Positions 6,091 through 12,954 of a DNA stretch of 23,098 nt are shown in pieces. Source of the stretch: CAYYHA01 sp964471535 (GTDB lineage: Bacteria > Myxococcota > Myxococcia > SLRQ01); contig CAYYHA010000044.1 of assembly GCA_964471535.1 (NCBI GenBank), positions 1-23,098 of the forward strand, written 5' to 3'. The position numbers and the translations under genes were made by a program. Under the pieces are notes generated by a model that did no database searches, was not told the origin of the DNA, and was given only the letters and a program-made list of their open reading frames with translations. Within the stretch, counting starts at the first letter, position 1, and each line of letters begins with the position of its first letter.

Positions 6091-7032
6091 ATGGCAGCCG
6101 TCCCGCGCGTCCTCCTCACCGCGGCCCGGGGCTTCCTCGGCCGCGCCCTCTACCTTGCCCTCGCCGAGCGCGGCGTCCCGGTGCGCTGCAGCAGCCGCAA
6201 CCCCGAGGCCGCCGAGCGCGCCTTCTTCGGGCGCGAGTGGGTGCGCCTCGACCCCGCCGATCCCGGGAGCATCGAAGCCGCCCTCGAAGGCTGCGAGGCG
6301 GCGATCTACCTCCTCCACGACCCCACGGCCGATCCAGACGCACAGGAGGCGCTCGCCCGCACCTTCCGGGAGGCGGCAGCAGCCGCGGGTCTCTCCCGCC
6401 TCGTCTTTCCCACCCTCGTGCCGGCCCGCGCCGCCGATCCCCTCGACCGCGGTCGCGCGGCGGTGATGCGGGTGCTCCTCGCCGGCCCGGTCCCCACCGT
6501 GGTGCTGCGGCCCTCCCTGGTGGTGGGCTACGGCAACTGGCGCTGGGATCTGATTCGCGATCTCGCCGCGCGTCTCCTCTTCGTTCCGATCCCTCGATGG
6601 GCGAAGGCCCGCCTGCAGCCGGTCGCCGAGGAGGACTTCGCCGCGCTGGTCGCTGCCGCTGCGACCTGTGAGGTGCCGCCGGGCCTCTACGACGCGCCGG
6701 GTCCCGAGACCGTCACCCTGGCCGATCTCGTGCGGCGGACCGCGGCCCGCGCGGGGCACCGGACCGTACCCCTGGGCCTCCCCTTTGCGAGCCGGGCGCT
6801 CGCCTCACGCCTCGTCGGGCTGCTGACGCGCGACGGCGCCCATGCCCGCGATCTGTTGCGCGAACTCGGCGCCGATCGCCTCGCCAGCTCCGACGCGGTG
6901 TGGCACCTGGCAGGCGTGGAGCGGCGCACCCTGGACGCCGCCATCGATGCCGCCCTGGCGAGTGACCCCGTTCCTAGCGCCGAGAGCCTGGTCGAGCAGC
7001 TCGTCGACCGTGCGGCGCGCCTCCGCGCGTGA
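6091..7032 (+). CDS. Atypical SDR / NAD(P)-binding epimerase-like protein
   Basis: The 313-residue protein starts at ATG 6091, where the Rossmann beta-strand begins at once (PRVLLTAARGFLGRAL); the frame is open upstream but the extension has no sense. The layout is that of atypical short-chain dehydrogenases (NmrA/NDUFA9-like): nucleotide-binding loop at 10-17, an acidic LDPADPGSIEAALEGCEA segment, RLVFPTLVPA, then VVLRPSLVVGYGNW, and a C-terminal substrate region. The glycine motif is degenerate (TAARGFLG for TGxxGxxG) and no YxxxK active site is visible after RLVFPTL. It may therefore bind a dinucleotide without classical dehydrogenase chemistry, acting as a sensor, chaperone or isomerase. 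It is followed after 89 bases by the MEMO-family gene on the same strand. The substrate is unknown. Confidence 0.8.
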   Translation: MAAVPRVLLTAARGFLGRALYLALAERGVPVRCSSRNPEAAERAFFGREWVRLDPADPGSIEAALEGCEAAIYLLHDPTADPDAQEALARTFREAAAAAGLSRLVFPTLVPARAADPLDRGRAAVMRVLLAGPVPTVVLRPSLVVGYGNWRWDLIRDLAARLLFVPIPRWAKARLQPVAEEDFAALVAAAATCEVPPGLYDAPGPETVTLADLVRRTAARAGHRTVPLGLPFASRALASRLVGLLTRDGAHARDLLRELGADRLASSDAVWHLAGVERRTLDAAIDAALASDPVPSAESLVEQLVDRAARLRA

Positions 7033-7121
7033 CCGCGCGCCTCCGAGTGCCCGGGAGGTCGCCGCCCCCGCCCGGGGCCACCAGGGCTGGCCAAGTGCGG
7101 ATTCGTACTTATCGAAGGACC

Positions 7122-7910
7122 ATGAACGCCGTCCGTCCCCCCGCCGTCGCTGGCGCCTTCTACCCCGGCGACCCCCGCGTGCTCGCGCGCACCGTGGATG
7201 CGCTCCTCGCCGAGGCGCCCCCCTGGCAGGGGCCGCCGCCAAAGGCGGTGATCGTGCCCCATGCCGGCTACGTCTACTCGGGGCCGGTCGCGGCCACCGC
7301 CTACCGCGCCATCGAGGCGGGCCGGGACCGATACCGCCGTGTGGTCCTCGTGGGGCCCTCCCACCGCGTTCCCTTCGCCGGCGTGGCGATTCCCTCGGTG
7401 GATGCCTTCGCAACGCCGCTCGGGGTCGTTCCCTTGGATCGGCCCGTCCTCGATCGCCTCGCCCGGCTGCCCGGTGTGCAGGTCTCGGACGCCCCCCATG
7501 CCCTCGAGCACAGCCTCGAGGTGCAGCTGCCCTTCCTGCAGCGGGTGCTCGGCGACTTCACCCTCGTGCCCATCGCCGTCGGCGAGGTGGGTGCAGAGGA
7601 GATGGCCGATCTCTTCGAAGCGGTCTGGGACGGAGACGAGACGCTGATCGTGGTCAGCAGCGATCTCTCCCACTACCTGCCCTACGATGCGGCGCGCGTG
7701 GTGGATGCGCGCACCGCCGCGGCCATCGAGCAGAACGCCTGGGAGGCGTTGGACTACGAGAGTGCCTGTGGGCGCATGGGGGTTCGCGGGCTCCTCGAGT
7801 GGGCACGGCGCCACGGGAAGCACCTGAAGACGCTGGATCTTAGAAACTCCGGCGACACCGCAGGCTCGCCCGACAGCGTGGTCGGCTACGGCGCCTTCGC
7901 GCTCACCTGA
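7122..7910 (+). CDS. MEMO1-family protein (AmmeMemoRadiSam system protein B-like)
   Basis: The 262-residue protein starts at ATG 7122, because MNAVRPPAVAGAFYPGDP is the family's usual N-terminus; an in-frame GTG at 7029 that overlaps the previous stop adds 31 residues with no family likeness. Family motifs are all present: PHAGYVYSGP (46-55), VGPSHR (77-82), LEHSLEVQLPF (128-138), VSSDLSHY (178-185) and a C-terminal YESACGRMG (212-220). His47, His81 and Cys216 correspond in position to the metal-ligand triad of human MEMO1. In many prokaryotes it is clustered with AMMECR1 and a radical-SAM gene; neither is in this window. The cellular role in bacteria is unsettled. Its last 25 bases overlap the convergent methyltransferase gene. 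Confidence 0.92.
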   Translation: MNAVRPPAVAGAFYPGDPRVLARTVDALLAEAPPWQGPPPKAVIVPHAGYVYSGPVAATAYRAIEAGRDRYRRVVLVGPSHRVPFAGVAIPSVDAFATPLGVVPLDRPVLDRLARLPGVQVSDAPHALEHSLEVQLPFLQRVLGDFTLVPIAVGEVGAEEMADLFEAVWDGDETLIVVSSDLSHYLPYDAARVVDARTAAAIEQNAWEALDYESACGRMGVRGLLEWARRHGKHLKTLDLRNSGDTAGSPDSVVGYGAFALT

Positions 7911-9337
7911 GCCGCCTGTTCCGTCATCGCCGCGGGCAGCGCCGACTCGCCTTCCCGGAGCGCCCAGGCCTTCGGATACTGGCTGTCGAGGGGGGCGCCC
8001 TCACCCGGGTAGAAGGCGGCGCCGAGCACCCAGCCCTGGTAGCGGACGAGCACGAAGCCGCGATCGAGGGGGCGCGTCCGCGCCGTGTCGAGGGCGAGAG
8101 GTGCTCGCCGCAGGTAGCGGTCGACCTCTTCGGGGCGAAGATCCACGACGTTTCGGGTCGCATGGGGACCGAGCCACATCGCCCCGGCCGTGGTGGGTTT
8201 GGGGTGCACCATCTCCGCGCGGCAGAGGGGAAGGCCGAGGCTCACCGGCTCGGGAGCGGCGGGCAGGGCCGCCGACCGCCGCAGCAGCGCCAGGGTCATC
8301 CGGCTTCCGCGCACGAGGGCGTAAGGGGCGAAGAGGTCGGGTGGCAGGCCGAAGCGCTCGCGCAACGCTTCGAGGGCCCCGCGATCGATCGCCTCCGGCC
8401 CCACGGGATCGGCGCGGATCGCCTCGGCCGCCTCGCTCCGTTCGAGGAGGCAGACGAAGAAGCCTCCCGTGTCGTTCAGGTGGGGATAGACGCGCATGGC
8501 GCCGCGCAAGGAGGGGTGGTAGCGCCTGCCCTTCCATTCGGTCAGACCCGGTCGGGTGACGAGCCCCTCCACGGCGGCGGGCACGACGCGGACACCGCCC
8601 TCGGCGAGGATCTCGTCGACCACCGCCTCGTTCTCCTCGGGCGCGTAGGTGCAGGTGGAGTAGACGATGCGGCCGCCGGGGCGGGACAGGCGCACCGCCT
8701 TGCGCAGGATGGCCCGCTGGCTTCGGCCGAGCTGGGCCATCTTCCGGCTGCGGGAAAAGGCACCGCGGCTCTTGCGGCTGGTGCCCTCGCCGCTGCACGG
8801 GACGTCACAGAGGATGCGGTCGTAGCGGCCCCCGCGTAGGGGGAGGTTCGCCGCGTCTGCCTGCGTGAGCACCACCGAGCACAGACCGAGGCGCTCGACC
8901 ACGGCGCGCAGGGAGCGGATGCGACCGGCGTCGCGGTCGTTCGCCACCACTGTGCCCACGTCGCCCATGCGCACGGCGATCTGTGCCGTCTTGTTGCCAG
9001 GGGCGGCGCAGGCGTCGAGGATGCGCTCGCCCGCCTGAGGGTCGAGGAGGACGGGGGGAAGGAGGGAGACCTCCTCCTGGATCTGGTAGAGGCCGGCGCG
9101 GTGCCAGAGGGTGCCGCCAGGTCGAGCGCCGGGACGGAGCCGAAAGGCGCCCGGATACCAGGCGAGCGGGGTGGGCGCCCAGCCGGCCGCGTCCAGGAGA
9201 TCGCAGACCGCCTCGGCACTGCTGCGAAGCGGGTTGGCCCACACCACCGGAGGGAGGGGGGCGAGACAGGCCTCCCGGAAGGCGGGCCAGTCGTCCACGA
9301 GGTCGCGGTAGCGTTCGAGGGCACCGAGGTCCTGCAT
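7886..9337 (-). CDS. RNA m5C methyltransferase, NOL1/NOP2/Sun (RsmF/RsmB-like) family
   Basis: The 483-residue protein starts at ATG 9337 with GGGAGAAG eight bases upstream (9346-9353); the open frame continues to 10006 but that part is non-coding in character. The catalytic domain is intact: YQIQEEVSLLPP (84-95), SAM loop DACAAPGNKT (108-117), VANDRD, motif IV DVPCSGEGT with Cys181, and motif VI YSTCTYAPEENE with catalytic Cys229. Two cysteines are the hallmark of m5C enzymes, one attacking the cytosine and the other releasing the product. A C-terminal extension of about 190 residues resembles the PUA-like/RsmF tail, with LFAPYALVRGSRM and LRPEEVDRYLRR. rRNA is the likely substrate, but the exact position cannot be assigned. 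It is divergent from the Spy-like gene. Confidence 0.92.
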   Translation of the reverse strand: MQDLGALERYRDLVDDWPAFREACLAPLPPVVWANPLRSSAEAVCDLLDAAGWAPTPLAWYPGAFRLRPGARPGGTLWHRAGLYQIQEEVSLLPPVLLDPQAGERILDACAAPGNKTAQIAVRMGDVGTVVANDRDAGRIRSLRAVVERLGLCSVVLTQADAANLPLRGGRYDRILCDVPCSGEGTSRKSRGAFSRSRKMAQLGRSQRAILRKAVRLSRPGGRIVYSTCTYAPEENEAVVDEILAEGGVRVVPAAVEGLVTRPGLTEWKGRRYHPSLRGAMRVYPHLNDTGGFFVCLLERSEAAEAIRADPVGPEAIDRGALEALRERFGLPPDLFAPYALVRGSRMTLALLRRSAALPAAPEPVSLGLPLCRAEMVHPKPTTAGAMWLGPHATRNVVDLRPEEVDRYLRRAPLALDTARTRPLDRGFVLVRYQGWVLGAAFYPGEGAPLDSQYPKAWALREGESALPAAMTEQAAQVSAKAP

Positions 9338-9395
9338 CGGGCGCGCTTCTCCCACGAAACGCGCTTGGACGCATCCCGCAGCGCGGCGGGAAGGC

Positions 9396-9427
9396 AGCGG
9401 GCCCGGCCCGCGGCGCGCCGCTTTTTT
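9396..9427 (+). terminator. Terminator-like GC hairpin with T6 in a leader region
   Basis: AGCGG (9396-9400) can pair with CCGCT (9418-9422) around a very GC-rich loop, and alternative GCGGC/GCCGC folds exist; six T follow (9422-9427). No plus-strand gene lies upstream, since 7886-9337 is coded on the other strand. It could stop antisense transcription, or act as an attenuator in the leader of the Spy-like gene starting at 9518. Confidence 0.45.
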
Positions 9428-9517
9428 ACCCTTCGGCTCCGCAGGTGTCCTCCCAGTCGAAGCTCGACGAGACGGCTTCAGGTTCCACCGACCCCACCCA
9501 TGCAAAGGAGATCGAAG

Positions 9518-10072
9518 ATGCGTACCTCCCACCTCTTGGCCGCTGTGCTGGCCGCCTTCCTGCCGGCTCTCGCCCTCGCCGGCCCTCGCCCCGGCCCCCA
9601 CCCCGATCCGGAGATCGCCTCGCTGCGCCGCCAGCTCGCCGCGGCCCGGCTCGTGCACACCCTGAAGCTCAGCGCCGAGCAAAAGCGCGCCCTCCAGGAC
9701 CTGGCCCGGCGCGCCCGGAGCCTTCGCGAGGCCATGCGCGAGGATCCGAAGGTGACCGGCGCCAAGGAGGAGCTCAAGCGGCTGCTCACCCGGGCGATCG
9801 AGGAGACCCGCCGAGACGGGCGCCCCTCGCCCGAGACCCGCGTCGCCCTCGAGACCCTGAAGGATCGGATGCGCGATGCCCATGCGGCGCGGCGCGGAGA
9901 GTTCAAGGCGATCCTCGAGTCGATGCGTGGCGTGCTCACCGAGGAGCAGCTCGATGCGCTCGCGGAGCTGAAGCGCGAGCATTGGATGGGGCGCCGGCGC
10001 GGCCATCCTGGCAAGAGGATGGCGCTGCGCTTCCTCCTCTCCGACGAGTTCCTCGCCGAGCTGTCGCGCTAG
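9518..10072 (+). CDS. Periplasmic Spy/CpxP-like helical protein
   Basis: The 184-residue protein starts at ATG 9518 with the strong site AAAGGAG (9504-9510) seven bases upstream. A signal peptide is clear: MRTSHLLAAVLAAFLPALALAG, with cleavage after about residue 21. The mature protein is helical, charged and rich in Arg/Glu/Leu. Two LTxxQ-like motifs, LSAEQKRAL (51-59) and LTEEQLDAL (140-148), are the mark of the Spy/CpxP/Zn-resistance-associated fold, a periplasmic chaperone or sensor-inhibitor family. The first motif is varied (LSxxQ). The rest of the helical core has no Cys. It is a single-gene transcription unit with its own terminator at 10103. No two-component system is adjacent, so a CpxP-type regulatory role is not supported here. 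Confidence 0.75.
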   Translation: MRTSHLLAAVLAAFLPALALAGPRPGPHPDPEIASLRRQLAAARLVHTLKLSAEQKRALQDLARRARSLREAMREDPKVTGAKEELKRLLTRAIEETRRDGRPSPETRVALETLKDRMRDAHAARRGEFKAILESMRGVLTEEQLDALAELKREHWMGRRRGHPGKRMALRFLLSDEFLAELSR

Positions 10073-10102
10073 GCGCGACGCAGCTGGCGCACGCCCGAGA
10101 CG

Positions 10103-10147
10103 GCGGACGTCCGGGGCCCGAATGCCCCTGGGCGTCCGCTTTCTTCG
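10103..10147 (+). terminator. Intrinsic terminator of the Spy-like gene
   Basis: The stem GCGGACG (10103-10109)/CGTCCGC (10133-10139) has an internal loop and an upper stem GGGGC (10113-10117)/GCCCC (10124-10128), followed by TTTCTT. It begins 30 bases after the stop at 10072. There is no T-run on the minus side, so it serves the plus-strand gene. Confidence 0.75.
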
Positions 10148-10155
10148 TGGCGGGG

Positions 10156-11823
10156 CTACGTACCGGGGTGGGTGGGCAGGGGACGATCGGGGGCATCCTG
10201 CACCGCGTAGGCCTCGACGCTGCCGCGCCGACCCCGCACCTTCATTGCCCCCATCGGTCGGACGTCGAAGTAGTCCTTCACCGCCTCATAGGTCTCGGGA
10301 CCGACGAGGATCTGTCCCGGGTCCGCGGCCGCTTCGAGACGCTGGGCCACGTTCACGGCGTCGCCGAGGGCCGTGTACTCGAGGCGAAGCTCCGAGCCTA
10401 CCGTGCCGGCGACCACGCTGCCGGTATTGATGCCGATGCGAAGGGCCAGCGGGAGATCCGGGTATCGCGTCTCGCACAGGGCCTCGAAACGCCGGCGCAT
10501 GCGGACCGCCGCATCGACGGCGCGCAGCGTGTCGTCGGGCCGCGAGATGGGTACGCCGAAAAGCGCCATCACGCAGTCGCCGATGTACTTGTCGACGGTG
10601 CCACCCAGATCGAAGACGACCTTCGTCAGCGTGCGGTAGAAGTCATTGAGCAAGGCGCCTAGGCGCTCCGGGGGCAGGGCCTCCGCGAGGGCGGTGAACC
10701 CCACCATGTCGGCGAAGAGGACCGTGGCCACCGCCTCTTCGAGGTGGCTTCGCACCTCGCCTTGTGCGGCCTGCTGCGCGATCACCCGCTCCACCACCTC
10801 GGGGGCATGGAAGCGGGAGAGCGCGCGGCGCAGCTGCTCCTGTTGCTGCGTGCGCTCTCGCAGCCGCGCCCGCTCGATCTGCATCGCACTCAAGTGGGCG
10901 ATGGCGGCCACGGTCTCCTGTTCGGTTTCGGTGTAGCCACCCGGTGGCCGGGTCAGATAGACTGCGCCGGCCGCCCCCGCCTCGGTGAAGAGCGGGGCAC
11001 AGAGCACCGAGCGCAGGTTCTGCAGGTTCACGCTCTCCCTCGCCCCGAAGCGGGCATCGTGCGTGGCGTCGTGGGTGGCGACGACGCCCCGGGCCTCGAT
11101 CGCCGCGCGGACGATGCTCCGGGACAGCGGCACCTCCGTGCCCTCCCTGCGGCCCGAGGTGCAGGCGGCCATCGGCGTCACCTGGCCCTCTGGATCTTCG
11201 AGCACGATGGCCCCCGCCTCGGAGCGCGTCAGCGCCATGAGGAGTCCGAGGACCTGGTCGAGAAAGTGCTGCAGCGAGGGAGCGGTGGCGAGCAGATCCG
11301 ATATCCTGAGGAAGAGCGCCAGCGGGTCGTCTCCCGGAGCCAGCTCGGCCTCGCCGGCCGCCGGGGGCCCGCCGCCCAGCGCCCCCAGGGCGCGCAGGCG
11401 CCCGAGGATGGGGTTGTCGGTGATCACCTCCTGGTTGACGCCGCCGGCGCTGACCTGCGCGCCGTCCACCAGGGCCACCTGGGGGAGGCGCAGGTCCCCG
11501 GACTCCTGCCAGGGCAGATCCGGTTGCAGGCGCTCGGCACCGACGCGGAGGGTGAAGTCTCCGATCTGGATCGAATCCTCGGGCCCGACTTCGGTGGGGG
11601 CTGCGATCCGGCGTCCGTTCACGTAGGTTCCGTTCTGCGACCCGAGGTCCTCCACGATCACGGCGCCGTCGTCGCGTAGCGTGATCGCCGCATGGCGGCG
11701 CGAGACCTGCTTTTGCGCCAAGACGAGATCGCAGTCATGAAGGCGCCCCACGAGGGTGCGCCCCGGGAGGAGTTCCCGGCGCAGCGTCTCGCCGTCGGGG
11801 CTTCGGATGTCGATGGGGCGCAC
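10156..11823 (-). CDS. FHA-GAF-class III adenylate cyclase
   Basis: The 555-residue protein has three domains. Residues about 22-73 are an FHA phosphothreonine-binding domain: GR at 21-22 and 26-27, VSRRHA (40-45), DLGSQNGTYVNG (59-70). Residues about 165-325 are a GAF sensor. A helical linker (320-360) follows, then the cyclase (365-540). Cyclase residues are complete: metal-binding Asp372 (FADMVGFT) and Asp416 (YIGDCVMALFG), adenine-pocket Lys412 and Thr484 (EYTALGD), and transition-state Asn491 and Arg495 (NVAQR). Lys plus Thr fits adenylate rather than guanylate cyclase. The start is GTG 11823, 12 bases after the stop of the lipoprotein gene, without a strong ribosome site, so coupling is likely. 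No transmembrane segment is present. I infer a cytosolic enzyme that reads protein phosphorylation and a small ligand and makes cAMP. It is the third gene of the receptor-lipoprotein-cyclase unit. Confidence 0.93.
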   Translation of the reverse strand: MRPIDIRSPDGETLRRELLPGRTLVGRLHDCDLVLAQKQVSRRHAAITLRDDGAVIVEDLGSQNGTYVNGRRIAAPTEVGPEDSIQIGDFTLRVGAERLQPDLPWQESGDLRLPQVALVDGAQVSAGGVNQEVITDNPILGRLRALGALGGGPPAAGEAELAPGDDPLALFLRISDLLATAPSLQHFLDQVLGLLMALTRSEAGAIVLEDPEGQVTPMAACTSGRREGTEVPLSRSIVRAAIEARGVVATHDATHDARFGARESVNLQNLRSVLCAPLFTEAGAAGAVYLTRPPGGYTETEQETVAAIAHLSAMQIERARLRERTQQQEQLRRALSRFHAPEVVERVIAQQAAQGEVRSHLEEAVATVLFADMVGFTALAEALPPERLGALLNDFYRTLTKVVFDLGGTVDKYIGDCVMALFGVPISRPDDTLRAVDAAVRMRRRFEALCETRYPDLPLALRIGINTGSVVAGTVGSELRLEYTALGDAVNVAQRLEAAADPGQILVGPETYEAVKDYFDVRPMGAMKVRGRRGSVEAYAVQDAPDRPLPTHPGT

Positions 11824-11835
11824 GGTGGGCAGGGG

Positions 11836-12954
11836 CTAGGGGCGGACGAGGATGGGGACGGCGCGGAAGTCCACGCCCCCCCGCGGATCTCGTACCACGA
11901 CGAAGACCGCCGCGCTCGCCTCTTCGTCGACCGTGGGCGCCACCCATCGGTTGTCGATGCCGAGGGTCCGCTCCTCCTCGGTCTGAAGGAAGTCGAGGCG
12001 GCCTGTGGTCGCATACCAGCTGAAGACCAGGTACTCGCTTCGATCCTCGATGTGCAGTGTGCGGCTGTCGAAGTCGATGGTGATGGTCTGGTACGCCTCG
12101 TAGCTCTCCTCGCTCACCCGAGGCCGCAGTCGCACCGGTGCCCCCGAGGGGACGACGAGGGGTGCATCCTCGGGCACCGGATCGAAGTCCTCGCCCGCCG
12201 AGGTCTCGAGGCGGTACTCGAGGCCGAGGAGGTCGGGATTGCGGTTGGCCACCTTCGTGCGGTAGGCGACGCAGCCCTCCGGTTCGCCTCGCTCGTCGCA
12301 GATGGACAGGCCCGCCTCGGCGAGCAGCGTCCGGTAGAGGAGGTCGGGCAGGCCGATCTGCAGGCGCTTGAAGGCCACCTCGGATCCACTCTCCCCGACG
12401 GCGGCCACCTCGTAGGCGGGACGTGCGCCGGCGAGGCTCACCCCGCCCTGCGGCGGGAAGAGCAGGGCGCGGAGGGTCTCCTGGGCGAGGGTGCGGTCGT
12501 CGGTGAAGATCGCCGCCGGTGCCGCCGGCGCCGCCGGCACCTCGAGGGTGGCCGTGTGGATCGCCGCAAGTTCGGCGAGCTCCTCCTCGGTGTCGCCGTC
12601 CCCGCAGGCGCGGGCGGTCGCGTGGCGACAAGCCCGGGTCTCGAGGTAGACGGCGCCGCGCGCCGGATCGGCGACGAGGACCGTGGCGGTGAGCGGAAGG
12701 GACGCCTCTTCCGGGCTCGTGGGAAGCTCCACCTCCGGCGGGTCGAGACGCACGGCAAGGATGCGCGTGTCGCGCACCAGCCCTGGCGAGTCGAAGTCGG
12801 TGCCGAGACAACCGCCGGCGAAGAGCGCCAGCGCGAGCATGGGGAGGGCAAGGTGCGCCGGGCAGCCCAGGGCGCCCTCCTGGGCCCGGGTTCGGACCGC
12901 CGCAGGGGCCTCGGACGATCCCTGCCGGATCGGGTCGCGCGTCGCACGCCGCAT
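11836..12954 (-). CDS. Predicted lipoprotein of unknown family
   Basis: The 372-residue protein starts at ATG 12954, overlapping the receptor stop by one base (TGATG). A long basic N-region precedes LPMLALALFAGGC, giving a lipobox-like site at Cys49; AGG-C is not the classic LAGC, so lipidation is probable, not certain. The mature protein is beta-rich and starts with a strand series resembling an Ig-like or carboxypeptidase-type fold (RILAVRLDPPEVELP, then LPLTATVLVADP). Four Cys in pairs (ACRHATARAC and ICDERGEPEGC) could form disulfides. The last segment VFVVVRDPRGGVDFRAVPI resembles a closing strand seen in related myxobacterial lipoproteins. I do not recognise a named family. Position between a TonB-dependent receptor and a cyclase suggests an outer-membrane or periplasmic partner of the receptor. 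Confidence 0.8.
   Translation of the reverse strand: MRRATRDPIRQGSSEAPAAVRTRAQEGALGCPAHLALPMLALALFAGGCLGTDFDSPGLVRDTRILAVRLDPPEVELPTSPEEASLPLTATVLVADPARGAVYLETRACRHATARACGDGDTEEELAELAAIHTATLEVPAAPAAPAAIFTDDRTLAQETLRALLFPPQGGVSLAGARPAYEVAAVGESGSEVAFKRLQIGLPDLLYRTLLAEAGLSICDERGEPEGCVAYRTKVANRNPDLLGLEYRLETSAGEDFDPVPEDAPLVVPSGAPVRLRPRVSEESYEAYQTITIDFDSRTLHIEDRSEYLVFSWYATTGRLDFLQTEEERTLGIDNRWVAPTVDEEASAAVFVVVRDPRGGVDFRAVPILVRP

Noticed and set aside
9337..10006. N-terminal extension of the methyltransferase frame to 10006
   Set aside because: The extension runs antisense to the Spy-like gene, which has a strong ribosome site, signal peptide and terminator; ATG 9337 has its own ribosome site.
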